A DNA stretch of 12,078 nt from UBA4416 sp043719555 (GTDB lineage: Bacteria; Bacteroidota; Bacteroidia; B-17B0; Aurantibacillaceae). A program made the translations under genes and the position numbers. The first letter of the stretch is position 1. Every line of letters starts with the position of its first letter. The stretch spans positions 1 to 12,078 of the forward strand of contig JAYSTR010000083.1 of the NCBI GenBank assembly GCA_043719555.1, written 5' to 3'. The notes beneath the pieces were generated by a model. It was not told the DNA's origin. It did not search any database and saw only the letters and a program-made list of their open reading frames with translations. Shown here one piece after another: positions 1 through 7,555 of the stretch.

Positions 1-575
1 AAAAATGGTTTGTATAATTTACGCATGAGCTCTTCAGCTTCTGGCCTGTCAATACCAACAACAATTCTATCAGGTTTCATAAAATCTTCAATAGCTGCTC
101 CTTCTTTTAAAAACTCAGGGTTTGAAGCCACGTAAAAATCTAAATTTGAACTACGTTTAGTTAACTGTTCTTGTAGTGCTTTACGAACTTTTTCTGCAGT
201 ACTTACTGGTACTGTGCTTTTGGTAACAATAACCAAAGGGTGAGTCATATGTTCGCCAACGCTAGCAGCAACAGCTAATACATATTTTAAATCAGCAGAT
301 CCATCTTCATCTGGAGGTGTTCCAACGGCAATAAATACAACTTCTGCAGCTTGTATACTATCTTTTAAAGAGGTTGAAAAATGTAAACGTTTTTTTTCAA
401 CGTTACGAGTTACCATTTCCTCTAAACCTGGCTCATAAATAGGTAATATTCCTTTATGTAAATTATCTATTTTCTTTTGATCAATATCTACGCAAGTTAC
501 ATCCATACCAACTTCGGCAAAGCATGTTCCTGTCACTAATCCTACGTATCCTGTTCCTACAATTGCTACTTTCAT
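1..575 (-). CDS. ugd: UDP-glucose 6-dehydrogenase, N-terminal part (cut by window edge)
   Basis: This is the first 191 codons of a nucleotide-sugar dehydrogenase; the 3' part lies beyond position 1. Such enzymes oxidise UDP-glucose to UDP-glucuronate with two NAD+ in the cytoplasm, feeding surface polysaccharide synthesis. The translation opens with a Rossmann NAD-binding loop, GTGYVG (residues 7-12), followed by VTGTCFAEVG. It continues with IYEPG (46-50), GTPPDEDGSADL (85-96), KSTVP (119-123) and SNPEFLKEG (151-159). Thr121, Glu154 and Glu158 correspond to conserved active-site positions of the family. The catalytic Cys and the UDP-binding domain are outside the window. YVGLVTG is typical of Ugd/TuaD, whereas UDP-GlcNAc dehydrogenases of the WbpA type usually read YVGLP, so I favour UDP-glucose as substrate. 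The ATG at 575 lies 4 nt after the stop of the aminotransferase gene, so the two are almost certainly cotranscribed. Confidence 0.92.
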   Translation of the reverse strand, partial: MKVAIVGTGYVGLVTGTCFAEVGMDVTCVDIDQKKIDNLHKGILPIYEPGLEEMVTRNVEKKRLHFSTSLKDSIQAAEVVFIAVGTPPDEDGSADLKYVLAVAASVGEHMTHPLVIVTKSTVPVSTAEKVRKALQEQLTKRSSNLDFYVASNPEFLKEGAAIEDFMKPDRIVVGIDRPEAEELMRKLYKPF

Positions 576-579
576 ATTT

Positions 580-1719
580 TTATTTTACTAATTCAAATAA
601 ATTTTTTGTGATATAGGATAATGTTTCTTCATCCATTTCGGTGTGCATTGGTAACGATAAAACCGTTGCGCATAATTTTTCTGTTATAGGGAAATCACCT
701 TTTTTAAAGCGATCACTTTTGTAAGCATTTTGTTCGTGCAATGGAATAGGGTAGTATATCATGGCTGGTATTCCACGCTCTGCTAATTGCTCTCTTAATT
801 TTGTTCTGTCAATACCATTTAATTGCAAAGTATATTGATGAAACACATGAGTAGAATTTTTTGCTCTTACTGGTGTTTTTAATTTCGGATGATTTGCTAA
901 TGCTTTATCATAATAATTCGCCGCATAATTTCTTGCAGCCGCATATTCATCCAAGTGTTTTAATTTTGCTTTTAATACTACCGCTTGTATAGTATCTAAA
1001 CGTGAATTTACACCTAACACATCGTGTACATACTGCACGCTTTGTCCGTGATGAGCTACCATTCTTAACTTTTTCGCTAAAGCATCGTCATTAGTATAAA
1101 TAGCGCCACCATCACCATAACAGCCTAAATTTTTACTTGGAAAAAACGAGGTGCATCCAATAGTTCCAATGGTACCAGCTTTCACAGTCTTGCCATCTTT
1201 AAATGTATAATCTGCGCCAATAGCTTGGGCTACATCTTCAATTACAAATAAATTATTTTTTTTTGCAACGTCCATAATTCGCTCCATATCGGCACATTGC
1301 CCAAATAAATGAACAGGCACTATGGCTTTTGTTTTTGGTGTAATGGCTTTTTCTATCGCTTCAATATCAATATCAAAGGTATCGTTATATACATCTACTA
1401 ATACTGGCGTTAATCCTAATAAACCTATAACTTCGGCAGTAGCAACATAAGTAAAACTTGCTGTAATAACTTCGTCGCCTGGTTTTAAATCCAAAGCCAT
1501 CATTGCAATTTGCAAAGCATCGGTACCATTAGCGCATGGTATCACATGTTTTACATTTAAATATTTTTCTAAATCTGCTTGAAATTCTTTTACGGCTGGC
1601 CCATTAATAAATGCAGTTGTATTTATTACTTCTTGTATACCAGCATCAACTTCTGCTTTTATTTTTTCATATTGACTTTTTAAGTCAACCATTTGAATTT
1701 TTTTGGTAAGAGTTGTCAT
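580..1719 (-). CDS. wbpE: DegT/DnrJ/EryC1/StrS-family PLP-dependent sugar aminotransferase (WbpE-like)
   Basis: This 379-residue protein has the normal length for the family, which transfers an amino group from glutamate to a keto-sugar nucleotide. The PLP lysine is K196 in SFFPSKNLGCYGDGG. Asp162 in IEDVAQAIGA would contact the pyridine nitrogen, and CANGTDALQ (62-70) forms the phosphate-binding region. VNSRLDTIQA (237-246) and YYPIPLHEQ (322-330) are further family blocks. From memory, long stretches resemble Pseudomonas WbpE, which aminates UDP-3-keto-GlcNAcA on the way to UDP-2,3-diacetamido sugars; the exact substrate here is inference. The ATG at 1719 is the first in-frame start. A second Met at codon 10 (MVDLKSQY) matches where many homologues begin, so a start nine codons later is possible. 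The gene follows the helicase gene after 82 bp and is 4 nt before ugd. Confidence 0.9.
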   Translation of the reverse strand: MTTLTKKIQMVDLKSQYEKIKAEVDAGIQEVINTTAFINGPAVKEFQADLEKYLNVKHVIPCANGTDALQIAMMALDLKPGDEVITASFTYVATAEVIGLLGLTPVLVDVYNDTFDIDIEAIEKAITPKTKAIVPVHLFGQCADMERIMDVAKKNNLFVIEDVAQAIGADYTFKDGKTVKAGTIGTIGCTSFFPSKNLGCYGDGGAIYTNDDALAKKLRMVAHHGQSVQYVHDVLGVNSRLDTIQAVVLKAKLKHLDEYAAARNYAANYYDKALANHPKLKTPVRAKNSTHVFHQYTLQLNGIDRTKLREQLAERGIPAMIYYPIPLHEQNAYKSDRFKKGDFPITEKLCATVLSLPMHTEMDEETLSYITKNLFELVK

Positions 1720-1801
1720 TATAACTGCAATTTTTTAGTATGCGAATATAACGAATTTGAAATACTTTAATTGCCTGATTTGTAAAATAATTTAGGACTA
1801 T

Positions 1802-3226
1802 TTATTCGAAAAAATCATCGGAGAAATTCATTAAATACACTTTTTCACTGGCACGAGTAAATGCAGTATATAGCCATCTTATAAACTCAACGTTTAGCAT
1901 ATCTTTTGTTAAATATCCTTGATCAATAAATACCACAGGCCATTGTCCACCTTGGGCTTTATGACAAGTTACGGCGTAATTAAATTTAACTTGTAAGGCA
2001 TTAAAAAATGGATTTTGTTTTAAATAGGCCATACGCCTACCTTTCACGGGTTCATCAGCTACATCTTCCATAACCGATTGAAATAGTAACTGTTGTTGTT
2101 CTTTTGTTAGCGCAGGATTATCAGTACTTACTGCGTCTAATATTAAATTTAATGTAATTTCTGGCGTATTGTCGTAATCACATAATTGCACCACGCACTC
2201 TGCAAAATTGAACCCATAGAGCTCTCTTCTGTTGCTTATTTTTTTTATTTGTAAACTATCGCCATTAGCAATAAATCCTATATCCGATTTTTCATCTAGC
2301 CAAAAATAATTATTCTTTACAACCATCATTAAATCTCCTCCGCATAAATCTTCTTCCATATATCGTACGCGAGCTCTTACTGCCTGATTAAATAAATTGG
2401 CACGTTTATTACTTCGCGTAACTATCAATACGTCATTAAATCCATAGTTGCTATAAGCATTATTCAGAGCGTCTTCCAGCTCATCTCCACTCAAACGAAC
2501 AACATCTTTAAATTCTTTTAGCTTAGGAAATTCATCTTCAAAATTGCCGATGCAGTCGCGCAAATGTGTAGCATTTAATAAAATACCACTGGCATCCTGC
2601 TGCCGTGCAACTTGTTTTAATTCGATGTGTTTAATATTTAAATGGTAAGCCGCTTTTAGGTATTCTATGTTTAAGGCTGGACTGTCACTAGCTCCAACAG
2701 GCGGTAGTTGTGCCGTATCTCCTACTAATATTAATTTACAATTGTCTCCCGAAAAAACATATTCAAATAAACTCTCTAATAAACTGCCATAAATAGAGGT
2801 TGAATCTGGGTTATCCATACCAATCATAGACGCTTCATCAACGATGAATATGGTATTTTTATGTAAGTTTTCACCAAGCGTAAACATAACGCCACCATCG
2901 TGTGTTGGTGTTTTTCTAAATATTTTTTTATGTATAGTTTGCGCAGGATGCTTTGAGTAATTAGATAATACTTTTGCTGCGCGGCCGGTTGGGGCTAATA
3001 AAACGCTTTTCCATTTAAAGGTTGGCAAAGTTTTAGATAACGTTGCTACCATATTAGTTTTACCAGTTCCTGCGTAGCCTTTAATAACGAGTATTTGACG
3101 CTCGTTAGTGCTTTCGATAAACTCTGCTAATAATGTTATAAGCTCAGCTTGATCGGGAGTAGGAGTAAAGCTTAAGTAACTAAGAAATACCGATTGAAAA
3201 GAATTTTTATTAGAATAAGAGTTCAA
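1802..3226 (-). CDS. SF1 RecD/Dda-like DNA helicase (AAA ATPase with UvrD-type C-terminal domain)
   Basis: This 474-residue ATP-dependent helicase resembles the single-polypeptide RecD-like proteins common in Bacteroidota. Motifs appear in the expected order: a Q-motif Gln26 (TPDQAELI), Walker A GYAGTGKT (50-57), motif Ia LLAPTGRAAK (76-85), Walker B DEAS (130-133), motif III GDTAQLPPVG (169-178), motif V TCHKAQGGQW (420-429) and motif VI LYTAFTRASEKVYL (452-465). It probably unwinds DNA 5' to 3' in repair or recombination, as RecD-type SF1B helicases do; polarity cannot be read from the sequence. The start is odd. The only codon giving a full N-terminus is TTG at 3226-3224, preceded directly by an in-frame TAA. 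The first in-frame ATG is codon 59, after Walker A, so it cannot be the start. The gene begins 14 nt after the stop of the PorP-like gene, suggesting coupled translation, but its job is not obviously related to secretion. Confidence 0.9.
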   Translation of the reverse strand: MNSYSNKNSFQSVFLSYLSFTPTPDQAELITLLAEFIESTNERQILVIKGYAGTGKTNMVATLSKTLPTFKWKSVLLAPTGRAAKVLSNYSKHPAQTIHKKIFRKTPTHDGGVMFTLGENLHKNTIFIVDEASMIGMDNPDSTSIYGSLLESLFEYVFSGDNCKLILVGDTAQLPPVGASDSPALNIEYLKAAYHLNIKHIELKQVARQQDASGILLNATHLRDCIGNFEDEFPKLKEFKDVVRLSGDELEDALNNAYSNYGFNDVLIVTRSNKRANLFNQAVRARVRYMEEDLCGGDLMMVVKNNYFWLDEKSDIGFIANGDSLQIKKISNRRELYGFNFAECVVQLCDYDNTPEITLNLILDAVSTDNPALTKEQQQLLFQSVMEDVADEPVKGRRMAYLKQNPFFNALQVKFNYAVTCHKAQGGQWPVVFIDQGYLTKDMLNVEFIRWLYTAFTRASEKVYLMNFSDDFFE

Positions 3227-3240
3227 TTATTTTTTTGGAA

Positions 3241-4200
3241 TTAGAAATCTAATACAGGACATTTAGCAATACTGTTTCTTGGTTTACCATCCAATAATTC
3301 TTGAAATAAAGGTGTAATACCAAGCATTATTTCATAAGTATGTGGAGCAGTGTTGGTGAGTTTACTAAGTGTGTAATCATATGCTACTCCAATGGTAATG
3401 TTTTTAGCGAAACGTACTTGTAAAATACCCGATAAAGAATTTATATTTCTGATAGTTGAACCAATACCAACACGTTTGGCAAAGTACACCATAACATTTA
3501 ATTCAGCACTTGGAATACTCGTAAAACCTGAATGTATATTCACAGATGGTACAATGGCAACTTGATTTTCGAGCATTATTTTTCGAGTGTAAGACGCATA
3601 CAGTTGAGGTACTAAAAGAGATTTGTTTCCTATTTGTTTGTCGCCTTGTGCACGTCTGAATTTATAGGCGTGAAATAATGAAACATCAATGATAAATTTT
3701 CTGTTTTTAAATCTAATACCTGGAATAAAATCAGGATAGGCTAAAAATAATTGTGAACTTTTTGTATAAACAGGATCGTTTTTATCAATGGCTGTTTTAC
3801 CAAAACCAAATTGTTTAATACCAGCATATATGCCAAAAGATAATACATATTGTTTTAAAACTGGCAAATGTAAAGTATAGGAACCGTGTATACTTGTTGT
3901 GCTAAATAATCCCATTATATCCTGAGATACATACAATCCTGCATTGTGCCAACGTTTGTAACTACGTTCGGGCTTAAATGTATAATTTGCGCTAAAGAAA
4001 CTGGTTTTAGGTGCGCCTTCAAAGCCTACCCATTGTTGGCGAGTGCCACTTATTATTTCGTATCCTGCATTAATATTACTGCCAGATGCCGCAGGATTAT
4101 AACCCGACTTATTAAAAGTGAATTGAGTAAACTGTGGAGTTTGCTGTGCAGTTAAAACAACGCACAACACACAAAATAAATATGTATAATATATTCTCAT
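3241..4200 (-). CDS. PorP/SprF-family outer-membrane protein, partner of the adjacent type B CTD protein
   Basis: A 319-residue PorP/SprF-family beta-barrel protein. It has a signal peptide (hydrophobic residues ~5-17, cleavage near LTA-QQ) and the family landmarks PQFTQF (22-27), YNPAASG (34-40), RQQWVGFEGAPKT (54-66), YDYTLSKL (274-281) and TYEIMLG (288-294). It ends KCPVLDF. In Flavobacterium johnsoniae, SprF is needed for secretion of the type B CTD adhesin SprB, and SprF-like genes commonly sit next to genes for type B CTD proteins. That is the arrangement here: its ATG overlaps the stop of the CTD gene by one base (TAATG), so translation is probably coupled. I infer that it serves the adjacent small CTD protein specifically. 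It is clearly distinct from the porP at 8530-9519, sharing the motifs but little of the intervening sequence. Not being beside gldK, it is less likely to be the core PorP. Confidence 0.9.
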   Translation of the reverse strand: MRIYYTYLFCVLCVVLTAQQTPQFTQFTFNKSGYNPAASGSNINAGYEIISGTRQQWVGFEGAPKTSFFSANYTFKPERSYKRWHNAGLYVSQDIMGLFSTTSIHGSYTLHLPVLKQYVLSFGIYAGIKQFGFGKTAIDKNDPVYTKSSQLFLAYPDFIPGIRFKNRKFIIDVSLFHAYKFRRAQGDKQIGNKSLLVPQLYASYTRKIMLENQVAIVPSVNIHSGFTSIPSAELNVMVYFAKRVGIGSTIRNINSLSGILQVRFAKNITIGVAYDYTLSKLTNTAPHTYEIMLGITPLFQELLDGKPRNSIAKCPVLDF

Positions 4201-4748
4201 TATCTAATGATGCTTACACTTCCTTTAATGAATTTCTCTTTATTCGACACATCATAAAATAATATGTAATAATATGCGCCATCTGCAACTGGAATAATGC
4301 CAAAGGATTTGCCTGTCCATGGCGTAAATTCTTTAGATTGATGATGAACTAATTGTCCCCAACGATTGTAAACATTTAATTCAAATTCAGGGTAAACGTC
4401 TAAATGTGAAATAGACCAAGTATCATTATAACCATCATCATTTGGTGTAAAATAATTTGGTGCTATAGGAAGGCATTCTTGAGATTCAATGGTTGTAAAT
4501 AAAGTTGTATCCTTATTGTTAGCATCAGTTATTTTAACCCAGTAATCTCCAACTGATAAATCTCTAACCTCTCTAGTTGTTTTACCATTGCTCCATAAAA
4601 ACGTAAAGGGTTCTGCACCATTGGTAATTTTAACTTCAGCGCTGCCTTTAATACATTCTTCCTTTGTTGTAACAATAGTCGCCGTAATAAATTGCGCATA
4701 GGAATAGGCACTTATAAAAAACAGTATAATTAAAATTAAAGGTCTCAT
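4200..4748 (-). CDS. Small secreted protein: one SprB-like repeat plus type B T9SS C-terminal domain
   Basis: The best start is the ATG at 4748, giving 182 residues. The longer frame opens with TTG two codons earlier, whereas the ATG forms a classic ATGA overlap with the stop of the upstream TPR gene. Residues 1-18 are a signal peptide (MRPLILIILFFISAYSYA, then QF). Residues ~22-76 resemble one SprB-type repeat (CIKGSAEVKITNGAEPFTFLWSNG, then LSVGDYWVKITDANN). From ~95 to the end is a gliding motility-associated type B sorting domain: PNYFTPNDDGYNDTWSI, LNVYNRWGQLV, W.G, VADGAYYYIL and terminal KGSVSIIR. Such proteins cross the outer membrane through T9SS and often stay on the surface. This one is very small: most type B CTD proteins carry hundreds to thousands of passenger residues. 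The PorP/SprF-like gene follows with a 1-nt overlap. Function beyond export is unknown. Confidence 0.88.
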   Translation of the reverse strand: MRPLILIILFFISAYSYAQFITATIVTTKEECIKGSAEVKITNGAEPFTFLWSNGKTTREVRDLSVGDYWVKITDANNKDTTLFTTIESQECLPIAPNYFTPNDDGYNDTWSISHLDVYPEFELNVYNRWGQLVHHQSKEFTPWTGKSFGIIPVADGAYYYILFYDVSNKEKFIKGSVSIIR

Positions 4749-5452
4749 TTGCAAAATAAATTACTTAAATCGTTCGCTGCTTCTATTCCTTCTGTTTTAG
4801 CTTTTTGTATAGTTTCACAAGCTGCCGCACTATTGCCATTTTGTGAATATAAATACGTTAAGGCAATGTAAGCTTCTGTATAATGACTATCTAATTCAAT
4901 AGTTTTTTTATAATCTAAAATAGCTTTATCGTATTGTTGTGATAGTTCATGCCAGTAGCCTCTGTTGTAATAAGCCAGAATATAATTTGGATTAATGACA
5001 ATACAACTGTTTAAATCTTCAATGGCATTTTTATAATCTTCTAATAACCCTTTAGCAATTGCTCTATTATATAAAGCTTTCTCGTGAGTAGGGTTTTTGT
5101 TAATGACTTTATTAAAGTTAGAAATAGCGTCCGCGTATTTTTCTTTAAGTGAGCTGATTAGGCCCCTTAAAAAATAAGCCTCGTAATAATTTGGATTTAA
5201 TTGTTGTAGTTGTAAAAGTGTGCTATTAGCTTCTTTTAATTGTTTTAATTTAATTTGAGAATAAGCTTTGATGTATAATAAACTATCAAAATTTATTTCG
5301 GAAGATGAGATAGAATTTAATTCATCTAGCGTTAGTTGATAGTTTTTTGAAATAAAACTTTCTTTCGCTTTTTCCGAAGTCGTTTGCGAATAGAATTCGT
5401 AAAACGACAAGCATAAAAACGTTAGTAGTATATATTTTAGTTTTGTATTCAT
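4745..5452 (-). CDS. Secreted or periplasmic TPR-repeat protein
   Basis: I place the start at the ATG at 5452, giving 235 residues. The frame is open upstream to a GTG at 5503, but those 17 extra codons are charged, partly lie in a heptamer repeat and would bury the signal peptide. From the ATG the protein starts MNTKLKYILLTFLCLSFYEF and is probably cleaved near YS-Q, so it should be exported to the periplasm or beyond; no lipobox Cys is evident. At least four tetratricopeptide repeats follow (about residues 56-88, 91-122, 125-156, 159-190), with typical A..Y..A...NP spacing such as YNRAIAKGLLEDYKNAIEDLNSCIVINP split over two units. A partial repeat ends in an AACETIQKAKTEG tail ending in Cys-Lys. 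TPR folds bind protein partners. The 4-nt overlap with the CTD gene suggests a role in assembly, export or anchoring of that protein, which is inference. Confidence 0.85.
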   Translation of the reverse strand: MNTKLKYILLTFLCLSFYEFYSQTTSEKAKESFISKNYQLTLDELNSISSSEINFDSLLYIKAYSQIKLKQLKEANSTLLQLQQLNPNYYEAYFLRGLISSLKEKYADAISNFNKVINKNPTHEKALYNRAIAKGLLEDYKNAIEDLNSCIVINPNYILAYYNRGYWHELSQQYDKAILDYKKTIELDSHYTEAYIALTYLYSQNGNSAAACETIQKAKTEGIEAANDLSNLFCK

Positions 5453-5490
5453 TTTATTATGCTTCAATCTACAATCTTTTTTAGCGTTTC

Positions 5491-5518
5491 TATTACTAAT
5501 CACTTAGCACTTATCACT
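5491..5518. repeat. Four tandem heptamers between ispG and the TPR gene
   Basis: Read on the minus strand there are four consecutive 7-bp units: AGTGATA, AGTGCTA, AGTGATT and AGTAATA. They begin at position 5518 and end at 5491 with no bases between units. The first unit supplies the ispG stop codon TGA (5516-5514). Each unit differs from the consensus AGTGATA by at most two bases. The array fills nearly half of the short ispG-TPR intergenic gap. Heptameric degenerate tandem repeats are known in several bacterial phyla, but the role of this one is unknown. Confidence 0.6.
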
Positions 5519-7466
5519 GTTTTTCAACCCAATCGCCGTTCTCTTTTATTAAATCAATTAATTCATTTACAGCATTATCACTGGGTACATTTTTTTTCAC
5601 CACTTCTTTGCCTTTATATAACGATATTTTTCCAATACCTACCCCAACATAACCATAATCTGCATCTGCCATTTCGCCTGGCCCGTTTACTATGCAGCCC
5701 ATAATGCCAATTTTTAAACCTTTTAAATGCTCGGTTCGTTCACGAATTTTTTGTGTTGTTTCTTGTAAATCAAATAATGTTCTTCCACAACTAGGGCATG
5801 ATATATATTCTGTTTTACTAATTCGTGTACGGGTTGCTTGTAATATTCCAAAGGCAGTAGAATTAACCACTTGTGGCGAGGCGCAATTTTGTTGATGTAT
5901 CCAAACTCCATCTCCAAATCCGTCTAATAATAAAGCTCCTAGCTCTGCCGATACACCTAATTGAAAATCCTCTTCATTTAAATCAGCGAAATTTCTTTTT
6001 AAGATGAGTGGTAATTTAATCCCGTGCTCTGTTAATTTATCAGCAATGCGTCGTAATTGAGGCATAGCGTGTGCATTATGTGTATCAATAATTAACACAA
6101 CATTTTTCACTGATTTTAACTGTACTATAAATTCGTCTGTTATCAGTTTATTGGTTACCAATACAAAATTTAATTCGGGATGTATTTTATCAGCTCTAAA
6201 ATATTCGTCGCCACAAAATAATGGATAGTTTCTTACAGGATTTTCTATATCATACCACGTATCTGAATTCGTAATAATTCCAAGTGTTCCAGGGATTTCA
6301 AAGTCTAATAAATGATCGCCCGCATAAATATAATCACAAGCCATATCAGTCATATTCCATTTATCTAACGGAACCGAATAACTGTAACCCACTGCAAATA
6401 ATGAGGCAGCGGTTATGTTTTCTCTATAGCTATAATCAGCTATAACTCTAGGCACATTATGATTTCCAATATTGATGATACTAACGCTTTCACGCTTAGT
6501 GTATTCATACGGATTGTACGATAAATTTATTTTTTCGTTTTCTGTTTTAAATTCTTCTATATGATTATGATGAGGTCTATGCTCGTATCGTTTCACTAAT
6601 GCTTTAGCTACAGGCATTTCAAATTCCGGATCTTCTGTTAATGATACTCGAACTGTGTCGCCTAAGCCATCTTCTAATAAAGTGCCAATTCCAACAGCCG
6701 ATTTTATACGACCATCTTCACCATCGCCAGCTTCTGTTACTCCCAAGTGCAATGGATAATTGCGATTGGTTTCCATCATTTTTTGCACTAACAAACGATA
6801 GGCCTGTACCATTACTTGCGTGTTACTTGCTTTCATCGAAATAACAATGTTTCGATAATTTAAATCTTCGCATATTCGCAAAAATTCTAAGGCAGATTCA
6901 ACCATTCCTAATGGCGTATCTCCGTATCTGCTTAATATACGATCGCTTAATGAACCATGATTAGTGCCAATGCGCATAGCTGTGCCATATTCTTTACAAA
7001 TATTTACTAGCGGCGTAAAGCGTTGGCGTATTCTTTCTAATTCTTGTTCGTATGCACTATCGGTATAATCTATTTCCTCAAATTTTTTCTTATCCGCATA
7101 ATTACCTGGGTTCACACGTACCTTTTCAATAATACGTGCTGCATATTCTGCGGCGTTTGGCGTAAAATGTATATCAGCCACAAGAGGTGTATTAAAACCT
7201 GCCGCCACTAATTCTTTTTTTATAACTTCTAAATTCTTTGCTTCATTAATACTAGGTGCAGTAATTCTCACAAGCTCACAACCAGCTTCAATCATACGGA
7301 TGCTTTGTGCCACAGTTGCTTTTGTATCCATTGTATCTGTGGTTGTCATACTTTGTATGCGAATAGGATTTGTGCCACCAATACCAACACTTCCACACGT
7401 TACCTCACGTGTTAAAAATCGTTTGTATTCGGTTAATGAATTTGAATATGGAAGGTATAATTTCAT
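5514..7466 (-). CDS. ispG: 4-hydroxy-3-methylbut-2-en-1-yl diphosphate synthase, long insert-containing form
   Basis: IspG (GcpE) is the iron-sulfur enzyme of the MEP isoprenoid pathway that reductively opens methylerythritol cyclodiphosphate to HMBPP in the cytoplasm. At 650 residues it is far longer than the roughly 370-residue E. coli protein. The extra length is a central insert (about 291-545), known in the Bacteroidota, Chlamydia and plant forms. Residues ~12-290 form the TIM barrel (GGTNPIRIQSMTTTDT, ADIHF, VRVNPGN, RIGTNHGSLSDR, SMKASN, LGVTEAGDGEDG). The C-terminal domain carries the [4Fe-4S] ligands Cys557 and Cys560 (SCPSCGRT) and Cys591 (GIMGCIVNGPGE), plus catalytic Glu598. All key residues are present, so the enzyme should be active. 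The start is ATG at 7466 with an A-rich, Shine-Dalgarno-free leader. It sits 89 bp after the cyclase-family gene. Confidence 0.97.
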   Translation of the reverse strand: MKLYLPYSNSLTEYKRFLTREVTCGSVGIGGTNPIRIQSMTTTDTMDTKATVAQSIRMIEAGCELVRITAPSINEAKNLEVIKKELVAAGFNTPLVADIHFTPNAAEYAARIIEKVRVNPGNYADKKKFEEIDYTDSAYEQELERIRQRFTPLVNICKEYGTAMRIGTNHGSLSDRILSRYGDTPLGMVESALEFLRICEDLNYRNIVISMKASNTQVMVQAYRLLVQKMMETNRNYPLHLGVTEAGDGEDGRIKSAVGIGTLLEDGLGDTVRVSLTEDPEFEMPVAKALVKRYEHRPHHNHIEEFKTENEKINLSYNPYEYTKRESVSIINIGNHNVPRVIADYSYRENITAASLFAVGYSYSVPLDKWNMTDMACDYIYAGDHLLDFEIPGTLGIITNSDTWYDIENPVRNYPLFCGDEYFRADKIHPELNFVLVTNKLITDEFIVQLKSVKNVVLIIDTHNAHAMPQLRRIADKLTEHGIKLPLILKRNFADLNEEDFQLGVSAELGALLLDGFGDGVWIHQQNCASPQVVNSTAFGILQATRTRISKTEYISCPSCGRTLFDLQETTQKIRERTEHLKGLKIGIMGCIVNGPGEMADADYGYVGVGIGKISLYKGKEVVKKNVPSDNAVNELIDLIKENGDWVEKQ

Positions 7467-7526
7467 TTTATGTTGATGTTGTTCTTGTTAAGTTTTTTAT
7501 TTTTTCGAATTTATTTTTCTTTTATG

Positions 7527-7549
7527 TTCTCAGCGAATATCTGCGAGAA
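7527..7549. repeat. Imperfect hairpin between the cyclase-family gene and ispG
   Basis: On the plus strand, arms TTCTC (7527-7531) and GAGAA (7545-7549) pair perfectly. After one bulged A, GCG (7533-7535) can pair with TGC (7542-7544), including one G-T pair, leaving a six-base loop. It sits in the 89-bp gap upstream of ispG. On the ispG transcript it is preceded, not followed, by a U-run, so it is not a normal intrinsic terminator. It could be a dispersed repeat unit or an RNA stability or processing element. Confidence 0.4.
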
Positions 7550-7555
7550 AAAACC

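Noticed and set aside
1732..1751. TATATTCG on the minus strand upstream of the aminotransferase gene as a -7 promoter element
   Set aside because: One mismatch to TAnnTTTG, but no TTG at a suitable distance upstream. The gene can be served by readthrough from the helicase gene.
4529..4711. Open frame of 60 codons on the minus strand inside the CTD gene
   Set aside because: It is a shifted frame of the SprB-repeat/CTD gene, with no family pattern and no independent start context.
5459..5895. Plus-strand open frames antisense to the end of ispG
   Set aside because: They are low-complexity shadows of the strongly supported ispG gene and show no recognisable domain.
5803..6594. Large extra segment in ispG as a sign of gene fusion or insertion
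   Set aside because: The central insert is a known feature of IspG in Bacteroidota, Chlamydia and plants, so it is not novel.
7498..7515. TAAATTCG on the minus strand upstream of ispG as a -7 promoter element
   Set aside because: No -33 TTG partner 17-23 bp upstream, and the region is too AT-rich for a lone element to count.
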